From Megamerina dolium (lineage: Eukaryota; Arthropoda; Insecta; Diptera; Megamerinidae), in NCBI GenBank assembly GCA_963854835.1, contig OY978526.1, forward strand, positions 36,866,501 through 36,930,500: a DNA stretch of 64,000 nucleotides, read 5' to 3'. The notes beneath the pieces were generated by a model. It was not told the DNA's origin. It did no database searches and saw only the letters and a list, made by a program, of their open reading frames with translations. A program made the position numbers and the translations under genes. Positions 12,111-29,960 of the stretch are shown here, one piece after another (positions within the stretch are counted from its first letter, which is position 1; the number at the start of each line of letters is the position of its first letter).

Positions 12111-15100
12111 TGTTATGACCACGTAAGTAAGTAAGTAACGAAAAAAAAACCTAGTATTTTTTTCTTCGACCTCCTTGGGTTCTAATTATCAATATCGTAT
12201 TTTTTTCTATTTATTTTGTATATTTCTTATTTTTTGAGACGTTTTAAAACTGTTTCAGTTCGTTCTTCATCTTCTTGCATCGCCGTCCTCGTCTTCTTCT
12301 TGCATGCATTTGTTGTTGTTGTGTCCACTATGACTCCATTGTCTTCTTCTTCTTCTTCGGATTTTTCTTCTTATCTACATCATTTCTTCCTCCTTTTGTT
12401 ATCTTCTTCTTTTACTTCCCTTTATTTTTCTTCTTCTTCAATTTTTCATTTTATTTGTCATGATCTTCTAATTATTCGTCCTTGTTTTGTTCTTTTTGTT
12501 ATTTAATACTTCCAGTTTCATATTTTCTCCATAGCTGTCTTCTTCCTTGTCTTACACTTGGCCTTTCTTAGACGGCATTATTTAATGAAAATTACAGATG
12601 ATTTCATTCGTATTAATATTTTACCTCAATTCCGTCTTCCTTTCTTCTTCTTCCAATTGTCATAATTGTCTTTCTTTCCGTTTTATTTATGTTTTAATTT
12701 TTGTTCCAGTTCCAAAGTTTCCTCATAGTGAAGACGTGGCAAGAGATGTCAAAATTTTTGAGGTGCTTGATAATGTGTCTAGAATAAAAGTGAGTGTGAT
12801 CGGAGTGTGTGGCACCGTCTTTAAATACAATATATGTACCGGGCATACCAACATCCCGATCACTTACGACCATGGTGTAGTGCTTACAATTATAATGTTA
12901 ATTAATTAATATCTCGGTAAGTAAGTACATAAATTACGAAAGTGATATGGCTGGTACATTCTCAGGTGTGGATCTAGCGTATAGGTAAGTATGCACTGTG
13001 TGGGTCTTGACCAAACCACATCAAAGAGGTGGAATAGGCTGAAAGTATTCTCGTGCATATACAATATTTCACTATCAAAATACCCTCCAACCCTTATAGT
13101 ACAGTAATATTATTTCTACATTAGGATGGGTTGGATTTTACAAAAATTTGGCTTTGATTTATAATCAGAATAACAGTACATATTATTTTGAAAAACAGAA
13201 AATCTTGTTTTCATTAAAAAAAAATTAAATTAAATTAAATTAAAGAAATCATTGTCATTGTCATTCAAAAGCTGGAAGCATAAAATTCAAGTGGTTTATT
13301 CGGCGAATATTCTTATAAGTAATTTTAATAAGCAAGGAAGCACTCACGCTAATGTATATACAATTTCGTAATATAATACAATCTACCTTCATATGCATAT
13401 ACTCATTCGCATGCATGCAACTTCATGCATACGTGTGTGTAACCCATGGGTTATCATCAAAGGGCTGAAATTGAGAATGTGTGCGGCGCCATCTGTTGCA
13501 TAATAGTTGTACTACCGCATACTCTTGCGCATACGCAGAAGAGCATAACATAGCATTTTCACAAAGGATATGATTACAGAAACATCATCAAGTTACTCAT
13601 ATTCATTACAGAAGGGATAATTTTTTGCAATTAGAATTTTAAAAATTCCCTAATTACTTGTAGCTACTGGCAATTGAAATTATGGAAAAAATCGACAAAA
13701 AGGGGAATAACAAAAATGACAAAGTGAGTAGAATTCTATGTTAAAAGGTAAGCGTAAGTAAAATTTCCTGTCAACAGCACTTAAGGCTGGTATATTCATG
13801 ACGTGTGTATGTGTGCGCACCAGCACAACAACAAAATGAAAGAAACATACACATTTTGTTATGACACGCCATGCCATCGATAAGTCTGTGTGTGTGGATT
13901 ACGTTCTCCTTGTTTGCATCGAATACTCGATTAATACTGTCTTGCATCAACAATTATTCTGGAGCTACACGACAGCTATGTACAATGTTCCAATGTATAG
14001 CTCTCATAAACCTGTTTTGAATCAAAACGGCGACAATGATGATTATAATGATGATGATGATGATGATGATGATGGTGATGACGACGGCAACGCTGACACC
14101 ATACCACTTATAGCGATGATGATAACGAATACATATGAATATGTACCTACAACAACTCTTCATAAAAATAAATAACGAGGGAATGAAAGTAAGACAGAAA
14201 GGCAGAACGAAAGATAGAAAGACGAAGCCATTGAACTATAGTATGATAATTGGCAAGAGCAACAATAATGACAAGTGAAATAATGTAAATGCAGCAACAC
14301 CAGCAACGAAGATATTTCATTAAATTACAACAACAACAACAATAATATCGATCATAACAACACACAATCAATATGGTGAATTCTCGGCCAACTACAACGG
14401 TTCGATGTTCGCTATTATTCATTTGATTATTTTTATTCAGCGGCATTATCATCATCACGAATTTTCGTTTCTTTTTAATTTAATCTTATTTCGTTTTTTT
14501 TTCTCTTCCTTTTTTCGTTATCATCGTTATTCTTATATTATAGGTTGGCATGTAGTGTATGAAGGTAGTACATTCATATGAAAGAAAGTCCCAATGTCTC
14601 GTTGCTATGGCAACAATGGCTGCCGCCGCTATGCATATATGCTTCAGTGTAGTACGACGATTGCTTAGGGAAACCATCAAAGATGAATGCAATCCATGTG
14701 CTGTATAAGCTAAAGCGAGATAGATAATGATGAGCAGTATAGAATAGAATAGAGAAGAGCATTTAATTCGGCCATATTTGATTTTTGAACTAAATTATTG
14801 GTGGTGTTGCAGTTCTGTCTGTATACATTTGTTGTTGTTGTTTTTTTTTTGTTGATTGCTCTTGTTTTTCTTTTTTTCTTATTTTGGTTTGTGATCATCT
14901 TGAGTTCATGGTGCGGTGGATGATTTTGTGTATAATAGTGATGCATTGTTGTTGCTGTTGTTGTTGTTGTTAGATATTATTAAAGTTGAAGAAAAACAGA
15001 AAAAATTCATTTAAATGGATACGATGATACCTACAAAGTACCTATAAAGGAAACGAAAACCTCAAAGAATATTCATAAGATATGAACACGAACGAACGAA

Positions 15101-18100
15101 TATGAAATGAAGGAAGAAAATGGAAAAACATAAAAGTTGAAGTAAGTAGCAAAAGAATAGGACAATGAAAGATATTTTGTCGTTCTTAATGTTTCATACT
15201 CTGGTTTTTTTTAGACATTTGCTTCGATTGTGTAGTTGAGTGTTGTTTTTGTGTTTTGTTTTCTTCTCTGTGTGAATAAATTCTTTTCATAAGAACGCAT
15301 CACAGCAATGAGGGTAAAAAATAAAACTTAGATGCTTTTAGAATCAAATCAAATAGAATCGAAATGAAAGGAGATGCCAGCAAAGGCAGCGAGCACACTT
15401 CATATTGGGTATGTGGTTGATAAGGATTTTTCAGGGATTACCGTTTGATTAAACGTAGCTACTACTACGGGTGTGGCACTTGGTAGAGATCTTGGTTGAT
15501 ATTGCAATTGTGTTGTTGTTGTAACTACACATGTGCGCACGAATATGAGCAACCATTAAAGGTGTGTGCGTGTGTACAAGGCAGAAATGTAAAGCTCATA
15601 CATTTAGTGATATTTTCTCATGATACAATATATTCTACAATGTGTATAGATATTTTATAGCAAACTAATTTCATTGCTTTTTCTCAAAACTCATTCTTAT
15701 TATTATTAGGCAATTTTTTGTTTGTTTTCATTTTTTTTTCCTTTTTGTCAAAACTTTAATATCTTGTTATTAATCATCGCATTATAATTTTAAGGCGGCG
15801 CTTAAGAGCAAACTATAATCAGGCGATAGTAAATCATTATTTTTGTTCTCCCAATTCACCAATTTATTAACAATTGCCATTTAATTAACAATAAAAACAC
15901 GTTTTTATGATGGCAATAAAATGATCATAATATTCCTAGCCAAAGCGATACATATGTTTGTATGTAGCTACATGTGTATATACATACATAAGTATATAAT
16001 GCTTGCCGGCAATAGACCGAAACCAATTCCCGTGTATTTGCGAGGTAGCAAGCAGACAACAGCGTACATAGAGTTTAGAGAATGGATGTACGTATGGTTT
16101 TCAACTTGAATATTTTTAGTATAACCACTTTAATGGAATTATTGGCAAATCGTTTTTTGGTTTTTTTGTTTTTTGAATTTGTGGCATACGTAGACACCAA
16201 AGTGCTTAGGTTTATTTAATAAACATGTATATATGAACTAACTCTTACTAATTCAATATGAAAAAGTATGGGAATTTAGATTTTTTTTGTGCTAATCATG
16301 TGTAGATATTCCCAGATAACATAAATATTGCATTTGCTAACCTGAAATTCCAGCTAGACTGCTTAATTTATTAGTTTTTGTTATCTTTCGGCTCGTTTGA
16401 GTTGTACTTAGCTGACATTTCTTTAAAATATTTTAATGAAAGCCCTTAAAAATCCATCTAGTAGGTATATTTCAAGACAAATAAATAAAATCTTTACAGA
16501 ATTTCTTTATAAACCAATTTTGCTTTCAATCAATCTACGAAATAAAGGATATTTCTTTGGATTTTTTTCGCGTTAAGTATTTTCAGTTTTTCTTCAATTA
16601 TTCGACTTTTGTTTTGTTCTGTGCTTCCTACTAAAACATTTACCGAATTATTTTCAGACTGAAAAACCTTTACAAATATTACGCCGTTCATATTTAAAAA
16701 AAAAAAGAATAGAAAATTATGAGTTAAATTTGGATGTATAAATTTCTAATCAACAAATGAATTTTCAGTGAAATATTTTGATAGAAACATTTTCTTAGAC
16801 ACATTGTTGCGAACTCATAGGGCAACATTTTAAGACTCATAATTTTTAGCGCTCTTAATATTGTTAGCTGGGTAGTACCTAAGTATGGTTATGATGGAAT
16901 ATGAAAATTTATTAACAAAATTGCTTCTAAATGTTTATATAATCCTTCATCAATTTTACTCATAGGTTGGCTTTCACAGCGGGTAACTACATATACCTTT
17001 ATATATGAACATACATATATGAATACATATTAATTAACTAAGAATAAGCAATAATTTATTATTTTACCTGAGACCATATGACTTTAATGTAATCCTTTAA
17101 AGTGTATTTAATCTGAAAATGAATAAAGAATACATTAAAGGAGATCTAATAGTGTGTGTATATGTATTTTTAATTAATTAATAAAATATAAATACATACT
17201 AAGATGGCAAAAATGTTTTCAACATGAAAAATAGTCTTGGAATGGGTTGTAAACTATGGGATTGCAAATAAAGTTGGAAGAAATTCGATAGATGTATGAT
17301 TCAGAAACGGTTGAGAAATTTGGTAAATTTGTGACAACTTAAATTGTAATAGCCATGTAATTTTTGTTTTTTAATGTGGTATCTAAGTATGGTTTTGAAT
17401 ACGTATCAACTAATTAAAGAAATAAAAATCCTATATAGATTTACATATTACATATTTATTGTGTTTAAACATGAATTTGCCATTATTTTTTTATTTTGCA
17501 ATGAGTCAGTGGCATATGTAATAATTAAATCACCATAAATTACCCTTGTAAAAAATAATTCATATAAAATTAATTACAATGAAATATATTATTATGGCGT
17601 TTAATATTCTCTTACCTAAGTTTATTATGAATAATTAAGAAATTAGCAACATGTTGAGGACTCAGCAAGAGCAATGCTGATATCGGAATTGCCAAAAGGA
17701 ATTTAGTTACAAATAACTGAGATTTGAAATTATGGACTCTTCGAAATAACCTATCGGTTTTACGATTTGCACCATATCTTGAACAAGACATTTCCATCAT
17801 TTTGGGAAAAGTTTTTAAATAAAGTTAATATAACAAAGTAAGAAATAAGCAATGGGTAAAATTATGAAAAAATTCATGTTTTGGAAAAAAAAAATGATCG
17901 TCCAAGATCGCCTAAAGAAACGATGAAAATATAAATCATAAAAAATCGTTTTTTAACATGGAAAACGCATAATTGATGAAGATAATCTATGAAAATAGCG
18001 AACATTAATTTGTCCTTAAATTTAAATCCTTAATTTTAAATAAACCCATCTTGAGGAATCAAATGGATGTTAGTCGTTAGTTGTTAGTCTCCCGTAAGAC

Positions 18101-20222
18101 GGTTTTTTAAAATTTGCTCTCGCCCCATGAAAGATATGTTTATTTTTATATGATAGAAAAAAAAAGTACAAAATACATCTTAAGATATTCCAAAAACTGA
18201 AAAATTGACGATGTTTTAAGTACAGTAGGTGTGCAAAGTTAAATGTCTAAAAGTCTCTATCTAATATTTAATTTTGAGCATTTATAGATACGTTATTTTT
18301 GAGTTTTTAATATTTGTAAACGAAATTTTTTTTGGCAAATAATTACTTTCAATAATAACTTACGAAAATTTACAGCCAGAAGAACCTACGAAATGCTGTT
18401 ACATATAAATAAGGACTGTAAAAAATAAATACAATTACAGGAATAATATGTATTCGTTTTACAATATCTCATCCATATGCATATTATCAACCTTTGGAGC
18501 AATTGATGTCGATTAATTTTATTTTCAATCTTAAATTAATTAAAATTCTTCTCTGTTGATATATCTACTACGTAGACAGTAACAATTTGCAATTTGCGTC
18601 AGAATAATAATCGAAATAATCGTAATAAAAATAAAAAATAATGCTTAAACAACCATATGCACAATGGCACAATGGCAGCAATTACAAAGCAATAATTATA
18701 ATTGTTATTATTATTATCATTATCATCATAATCATCACAATCATAATAATAATAATAAGCATTAATGCTCATAATAATTGTCACCATTAGCAATTTGTAT
18801 GTGAGCAATTTGATAATTATATTTAAATAAATTTCATTCGAAATGAATTTTAACAACAACCAAACCAATTGAAAGACGGACGCCAGCGATGACAATTAAC
18901 AAATGCGTTTCGATGACAACAAATCTGTATGTGTATGTACATATTACCAACACATTATATGATTGTATATTAAAAAAAAAAAATTATTTAAAAAAAAAAA
19001 CCAAATCGACATAATTTGAATTTGTTTAATTTTGAGTATTTTTCGTTTTCATCATATTGTTGCTTTTGTTGTTGTTATATTTTGTTTGTTTTTATTTTAA
19101 TGATAGATGTTGCAGTTCAAACGATTTCACACATGGCCTTGTCTAATGATTTTTGCTATTTGCTGCTGTGGCTGTCATCATCTCCGTTACCGCCATCTCT
19201 GCTGCTGCTGCTGGTGCTGCTGTTTATGTTGTTTTCTCGTTACTTTGTTGATTATATGTAGTACCATATTTGTTATTGTTAGCGATAGTTCTGGCAAATT
19301 GTTTTAGTCACGTTTCAGGGTCATTTAAACTCTTTCTTTTTTGTGTTTTTGAAGTAAAACCCATAAAACACATACAATGCATAGTATATAGACACAAAAT
19401 TCCCTTTCATTTGAAATACTCTGCTTTGAAGGGGTAATTAATATTTAATTTTTTTCATATGTTCCATGATGTATTTGGTTTTTTTTTGCATTTAATTGTA
19501 AATAACTGGAAAATAAAAAATAAAAATTCATCATTTGAAAACAACATTATTATTAAGGCTGTCTTGCTATTGAAATGAAATGCGTGCGCCTGCATTTGAA
19601 TTGATTTTATTGTGAAAACATTAAAACATTTTTATGATTATCCGTTTCGCTTTATGTAGGATGTTGCAAAAAGGGAAAGTCATTCCAAATTTCCATTTTA
19701 GAGCACTAAAAAGGATTATTGCATTTTATGAGTTTTTGGTTTCTTTTTCTGCATTCTCCTTTTTTTTCTTTGTTTTTTTTTCTAATTTTTCACATAGCTC
19801 ACTACAAATTATTTTTATGGTGCTCTTCGTTTTAGTCATTGGCACTTTTTTGCTCAAGGGAATTTTGAATTCTACATAGAGTTTCAATAGGAAATATTAT
19901 AATGTTGTATATATGTGGTCAGTACAAACATTTTAGAATCCATTCCTTGATATACAACTATAATTATAGTGGCGAAAAATGCAGAATCTATTTTTGTATT
20001 TATCTATTTGATATACCATTCATTTAATTGTGCAAATTGTTCAAAAACTCAATTTAGTCCATTTGCTAACTTCAATAAAATTCCAGTTTAATGTTGTGAT
20101 ATGTAACAGACTATTAAATAAGTCACATAATCAATCTCGTTATATTGCTGGTGAATGGCTAAAAAACAAATTTGGTTTGTAACAACAATAAATACCAGGC
20201 TCTAAGACTCGTACAACATATA
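12111..20222. other. AT-rich non-coding stretch
   Basis: No gene is recognised in about 8 kb. It includes a TTC/CTT-rich segment (about 12255-12470), an AAATT pentamer run near 13210-13240, the perfect 14-bp palindrome TAACCCATGGGTTA at 13440-13453, GAT runs near 14035-14075 and GTT runs near 14945-14972. The ORF at 12598-12909 (103 codons) has a less repetitive second half, but I see no domain in it and no conserved copy elsewhere in the window. Confidence 0.5.
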
Positions 20223-20224
20223 TA

Positions 20225-20254
20225 AAGGGTTATCCATTTCGCGGTTTCAAAAGT
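20225..20254 (+). repeat. Left terminal inverted repeat of mariner copy 1
   Basis: Begins AAGGGTTATCCATTTCGCGG, directly after the target TA. It differs from the complement of the right repeat at one base. Confidence 0.93.
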
Positions 20255-20338
20255 GTAGGGCTAGAATTCGACATCTGTCAAACTGAGTGGTTAAAACAAT
20301 TTCTTTCTTTTTCAGTTCAAAGTCTGACATTTGCGAAA

Positions 20339-21229
20339 ATGGATCGCTTAACTATCGCACAACGCATTAAAATTGTAAAAACCTACTACAAAAATGGTGA
20401 TTGTGCCACAGCCACATATCGTGCTTTAAGAGGAGATTATTGTTTACATAATCGTCCAACTACGCAAGCAATTGGCAAAATTGTGAAGAAATATGAAGAG
20501 ACTGGATTGGTTACAGACATTGTAAGGCCTGTGCATCATCGTTTCGCTCGTACCACCGAAAATATCGCTGCTGTAAGTGAAAGTGTTACCGAAGACCCGA
20601 ATGTGTCGATTCCTCGTCGTTCTCAGGAATTAGGACTGTCTTACGGCACATTATGGCGTATTTTGCATTTGGATCTACACCTACATCCATATAAAATCCA
20701 GCTCACACAACAACTGAATCCAGTTGACCATTCACAACGTCGTAGATACGTCGAATGGGTGCTTGAACAACAGACGGTGGACGGCGATTTTTCGAACAAT
20801 ATTTTCTTCAGCGACGAAGCACATTTCTCACTCGGTGGGTATGTTAACAAACAAAATTGTCGTATTTGGGGTTCTGAGAATCCTCAAGTAATTGAAGAGA
20901 GGCCACTACATCCACAAAAAGTCACTGCTTGGTGCGCTCTTTGGTCCGGAGGTGTGATTGGACCTTATTTCTCGTCGTGGCGATATCAAGTGGCCACCAA
21001 GATCATGCGATTTGACACCGCTTGACTTTTTTTGTGGGGCTACGCGAAATACCGTGTTTATGCAGATAAACCTTTAACTCTTGAGCACCTAAAAACCAAC
21101 ATTCGTCACGTTATGGCTGAGATACCGCCCAATATGTGTCAAAAAGTGGTCGAAAATTACCTCAAAAGAATCGATGCTTGCAACAATTCGCGTGGTGGTC
21201 ATTTAAATGATGTAGTATTTCACACATAA
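20339..21229 (+). pseudogene. Tc1/mariner transposase with DUF4817-like N-terminus, internally deleted and frameshifted
   Basis: The transposase would bind the element ends and cut and paste it. The ATG at 20339 opens a 228-codon frame. Residues about 1-55 are a helix-turn-helix of the kind seen in insect DUF4817-type transposases (motif 'LTIAQRIKIVKTYYKNGD'). A second DNA-binding part follows, then the catalytic start 'NIFFSDEAHFSLGGYVNKQN' near residue 160, carrying the first acidic residue. After 'GPYF' the sequence jumps to what should be the 'GDIKWPPRSCDLTPLD' region, in the wrong frame, and stops at 21023. Compared with copies 2 and 3, about 70 codons including the second catalytic Asp ('QQDGATC') are missing. 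A one-base loss in the T-run near 21030 brings the C-terminal part ('GYAKYRVYADKP', to 21229) back into the upstream frame. It cannot make an active enzyme. Confidence 0.9.
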
Positions 21230-21249
21230 TGTCAACGTTCAAACTTTAT

Positions 21250-21255
21250 AATAAA
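21250..21255 (+). promoter_or_regulatory. AATAAA polyadenylation signal of mariner copy 1
   Basis: Lies 21 bp after the transposase stop codon at 21227-21229 and inside the element. The position fits; use is not shown. Confidence 0.5.
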
Positions 21256-21304
21256 AAAGAAATATCATGATAAAGAATATTTTATATGTGTTTTATTTAC
21301 ATTT

Positions 21305-21334
21305 ACTTTTGAAACCGCAAAATGGATAACCCTT
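21305..21334 (-). repeat. Right terminal inverted repeat of mariner copy 1
   Basis: Ends GGATAACCCTT, followed by the target TA at 21335-21336. It is complementary to the left repeat except for one base. Confidence 0.93.
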
Positions 21335-21336
21335 TA

Positions 21337-25528
<4,192 letters not shown>

Positions 25529-25709
25529 ATATTTATGTATTATTATACACATACGTTTACTATATACATAGCATAGAATTGAATTGAAAGGAAACATCGA
25601 ATTAAATGCGCAATTAAAAAATGAATAAAAACACATAAAAAGCGTTATAAATATTAAAATTTTATTAAATATATTGATTAAGTGACAAAATTAATATGTA
25701 GCTTGTGAT

Positions 25710-25858
<149 letters not shown>

Positions 25859-26831
25859 ATACTTAAATATATTTATATACTACTACTACATATAAATGTG
25901 AGCGTATATAAATATTTCAAAAATTGTCTTAAATTTGATGCAGATGTTCGTAGGAATATGATTAAATTTCAACTTTGATCATTTCGGTTGAATGCCATTG
26001 ATCTATGAAATATTGCATAGATAATGAATGGTAGTGATTAAAGTGTGCTACAATGTAGAGTCTGCGACAAATATACAAATAATATTTATAATTTTCTAGA
26101 CTAACTCAACAAGTTGTATAATTATTAAACTGAATTTTTGATGATCTACAGAACCTTGAATGAACGTCTTTGTGCCTTGTTGTACACATAAAATTTGGAT
26201 ACGGCTAAAATGAACTAATTAGTTTTTATCCATCGTTTTTTAATTGGCGATTCTTAATGACATCATTACTTTCCAGTCTATATTTCGCAGAGCTCTTCCA
26301 TTTGCATTTTTTCTTAATGATACTTTTTGTAGTGTCAACAGTTTAGCCAAAAACTAGTCGACAGTTCTTCGAGGTCAGTGTGTGAATCTGAAACCTCAAT
26401 AATTTTCGACTGCTACATGACTAATATTGTTCCAAACCACCATTGTTCACAAAGCATGACATATCATTAACGTATTATAGATTCAGACTGTGAATCCTTA
26501 TTTCGGACATTACCGTTGGAGTAAATGTGCCTTTTAAAGTATTATTGGATTACATTGGTCCTTAGCAACATGGATTTCCCTGTAGGAATATTCTGACTTA
26601 TGCGGCACTGTAATGTACCATTAATAGGTTAGGTGCTCTCAGATATGCCACACTCCTATCCAGAGAAGAGTTTTTAAAATAGACGCTAACAAAAGATGGC
26701 TTGCCTATTCAGATTTATTTTTCAAGTCTTCTGAGGTGCTTTTTTAACCTTCACTGTATGTGTTTATTAAAGTATTATGAACTAGTCTCTTATTAGTAGA
26801 CATGAGTAGTCATTTAAAAAATAAAAATTAA
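25859..26831. other. Non-coding stretch before SINE copy 1
   Basis: No gene or element is recognised. The part at 26300-26800 is less AT-biased than its surroundings and may be old transposon DNA, but I could not match it to any family. Confidence 0.4.
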
Positions 26832-27174
26832 TAAATATGTGGACCTTAAAGCTCCAAAGGGCTCTTTGGCCGAGCTTCTCTTCCATTACTGTTGTGCGTG
26901 TTAAATTTTAGATAGTATTAGAAGGGACCTATTTATTTTAGCCGGTTCCGGACGGCAGCACTTTTTGCAACATCACTTTTTCTGAGCTTTGTCACAGAGT
27001 TCTTTTCGAAGCTTTTCCATGGTAAATTCTTACTGCCGGATGAATTGCCAATTGCTTGCCGACAGATGTGTACCGTTTGGAAGAAAAATCTTTTCAATAT
27101 TAAATTCGTTATGCTTCAGACGGGGATTGAACCCACAACCTACGCCAACAGACTAAGCACTGAGCTACGGCACC
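26832..27174 (-). mobile_element. tRNA-derived SINE, copy 1 (minus strand)
   Basis: Read on the minus strand from 27174, it starts GGTGCCGTAGCTCAGTGCTT (tRNA-like, containing a box A) and continues to the box B-like GGTTCAATCCC. The tRNA-unrelated body shared with the other three copies follows, running through 'GTGATG' and 'CCTTCTAATACT' to the 'CGGCCAA..GAGC' end. Compared with copy 3, 12 bases are missing between TTGGC and GTAGGT, which is the anticodon-loop region. SINEs are transcribed by RNA polymerase III and moved by a partner LINE's reverse transcriptase; the partner here is unknown. Small ORFs inside (for example 27045-27263) are read through the SINE and are not genes. Confidence 0.88.
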
Positions 27175-29334
27175 AATATGAGTCATTTAGTCGGTATTTC
27201 AGAAGAATATCAGAATATCAGAAGAAATCAGTATATGCAATCAACTATTGCACTTCTTCCTAGCTCTCTTATAGTATAGTTCTCTAGTCTAGGTTCCTTA
27301 TTCTTGCAGTATGTTGGTGATTTAGTTAGGAAGAGGCCCCTTCATTAGATAAACAATATTTCGTGTAGTTTAGGTTTACTGTATACATTTCTGTCTATTT
27401 GGATGATCTAAAATTATCAAAATTATTATTAGGAAAGTAGTTGGGCAAACTTATATGAAAAAAAAACAATTCTTTCTCTTAAGTAGAAAAAATAGAAATA
27501 GATCGATGCAAAAGTTTAGTACAAAATAATATTGGTATTCGTTAGAATTCCTATTAAAAAGTCTATAGATTTTTTAACTTTTCTGTAAAATGGTCACCAT
27601 CTGAGAGCATATATGTATATTATTATGAAATATATTCAATTGAAATATGAACAAAATGTATTCCAAGTGAGTATAATTGTAGTTTACGAAATGGGTAAAT
27701 ATTTTGAAATTATGTAGATTATGGTAGTGGTTGCATAAACATTTTTTATTCTCATTGCTACAACGCAATTATATGCAATACAATTTCTATCCTGCATAGC
27801 TAACGCCTCTTTTATTTAACATAAAAAAGGCGAAAAGCATCAAGGTGGTAAATAATATTGAATAGAATTAATTTTCATAGTTGACGCCCTTAACGAATAA
27901 ACTACGCAGCACTAATAATATCTGTTTGAGGGTAGAAATTTAGATTATAAAATATTAAAATTTTGTGGTTAAAAAAAAAAAATATCCTACAAACGTAATC
28001 CGATAAAAAGAAAAGAATCGAATAAAATATCGTAGTTATTTGAACCACCAACACGCCCAATATTCTTTACTAAACCATCATGAATTTTATAGGGTTCAAA
28101 ATCGAATAAACTTTGGAAGAATTTACAATTTTCTCATATTTGCATTCGACTGGTGTAAATTATAAAATCAGCTACTTAAAATCGAACTACTAGTCCTACG
28201 TCAAATAGATGCGTTGGAAATAAATCCAAGACCAATGAATGTCTATGTATTTATATCATTCCTCCATACTGACTAATTTCATATGTACTTTCACTTGCTG
28301 CTGAGCCTGTGCAATTTAAACCAAAATGCTGATGCTTCTGCGTCTTTTGCGAATGCACCCTCTTACGGCCTTTACTAACAAACAATGACGGCGACGACCA
28401 CATGCAAAGCTACAACGTAGAACCCTTTTGGCTTTGTAGCCAATTCAAACAAAACAAATTCGATGCAATTGTATTTTTTAATAAAACAAATGTCATAAAT
28501 TTAACAATTTGTTGTTGTTGTGCAATTGTCATATTTTGTACTTTTTTATTTTATATACATATTTTTTTTTGAATCTTCGAATTTGTATTAACACACATAC
28601 GCACATATATATTGCTCATACATTTTTTTCCCTGTCAAAACAAAAATCCGTGGAAATTGATGTAACCGTTTGTATGTGTATGTGTGTGTGTGTGTATAAG
28701 CATAAGTGCGCATTTGTTGTATGTTGGCTAAGACGCATATTTCATGCACCATTAGGGTCCGTCATCGTAAAGCCGTAGTAACCCTTTTTGCGTTGTTTAT
28801 GATTTGCTTTTGAGGTGAAATTCCCAACGAATATTATTTACAGAAATCACCTGATGCCCAAGGTGTTTTATTTTGATTGTTGTTACTATTTTGCTTCTAT
28901 GTATGAATTTGAGGAAAAGTGACAAGTAAATTTAAAATTGAAAAATTTTTTTCTTTCTTCTTATTTGAACATTACTAAAGGGTTTGCATGCATGACAATT
29001 TCAGCAGAATTCAAACAATTGCGACTTTCACTTTGACGGAGGAACACACACAAAAAAAAGGTAAAAATTATATGGACAGAAAAAAAATTGAAATGGAAGA
29101 GAAGATATTGCCCTGTACAGTGGTTACCAGCATCATTCCAACTTGCGAAAAACAAATTTTATGTGATATTAGTGGTTTCAGTTGTTTTTCGGTAGGCATT
29201 AGAATCGTTGTAGTCGAAGTTACTGCTTTAAAAAATGTTGTTTCGAAAAGCAGTTTCGCTCAAGCAGTATTCTGGTACAGCGATGGTTTTATTGAATTTT
29301 TTATCAGAATCATGATTTAAGTCTAGTAATCTAT
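27175..29334. other. AT-rich non-coding stretch
   Basis: No gene is recognised. It contains a (TG)n run near 28679-28697 and small unremarkable ORFs. The two overlapping ORFs at 28961-29320 lie on opposite strands and neither resembles a known protein. Confidence 0.5.
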
Positions 29335-29960
29335 GTATCTCTGTCAACCTTCGTCTTCGCACGGCAACTGCTATAATTGTAGAGCGATTAAGCTGAAAAT
29401 TTGTACATAGTATTATTTTCAGAAACGAATGGATTAGTTTGTCAGCGAGCAAAATCGGATGAAAATCACATCTACCTCTCATACGAAAGTATGTTACTGA
29501 GTATATTTCTCATACATTTAGCGTATAACTATGAAGGTTTCTAGATGAAATTTAGCTATAATCTTATCCAAAATTTGATATAAAAGAAAATGTACGTATT
29601 CGGATGGAAATCACACATAGCTCCTATATAAAAGTATGTTGCTTAGTGAGTGTTTTCGTAATTTTTGCACGAAAATATAAAGCCATTAAACAAAAGCTTA
29701 GTACATAAAGCTAATTTCATCACAAAATTAATATATTGAAAAATGGGCTGAATCGAATAAAAACCACTCCTAGCTTCCATACAAACTTATGCTTCTGTAT
29801 GAATATTTTCATACTTTGCACACGATAACGTAATTTTATTAAGCTGAAATCCGATATATACATTTATATTTGGTAACTAATAGATGAATTCAAAAATGGA
29901 TGGAAACGAACGAAAACTACGCCTAGCTCTCATATAAAAGTATGTTCTTGACTGCGCTCT
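29335..29960 (-). repeat. Inverted array of the ~152-bp repeat seen at 1.5-2.3 kb
   Basis: On the minus strand, the core of the array at 1508-2275 recurs. Its complement is visible near 29454-29492 (CGGATGAAAATCACATCTAC), 29600-29640, 29748-29786 and 29897-29943, so spacing is again about 148-155 bp. The linking segments 'AAGCTGAAAT' and the 'TTTGCACACGAT..CG' block also match the other array in complement. Units are more decayed than in the left array. The arrays lie about 27 kb apart in opposite orientation. Confidence 0.72.

Larger units (their letters stand above)
20225..21334 (+). mobile_element. Tc1/mariner element, copy 1 (1110 bp, both ends intact)
   Basis: The element is bounded by 30-bp terminal inverted repeats at 20225-20254 and 21305-21334 that match at 29 of 30 positions and begin AAGGGTTATCCATTT. 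It is flanked on both sides by TA (20223-20224 and 21335-21336), the target duplication expected for Tc1/mariner. Inside is one transposase gene read on the plus strand, with an AATAAA signal at 21250-21255 after its stop. The very similar ends suggest fairly recent insertion, but the transposase has lost an internal segment, so the element could move only with a transposase supplied elsewhere. The same family recurs at 57.9 kb. Confidence 0.93.

Noticed and set aside
12216..12506. Ser/Phe-rich plus-strand ORFs
   Set aside because: They are driven by a TTC/CTT-rich tract; two frames overlap over the same bases.
12598..12909. 103-codon ORF with a non-repetitive second half
   Set aside because: I see no motif, no splice partner and no second copy. 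It starts within a TTC-rich tract that keeps the frame open.
13440..13453. Perfect palindrome TAACCCATGGGTTA
   Set aside because: It is short and isolated, with no partner or element end nearby. A 14-bp palindrome can occur by chance at this scale.
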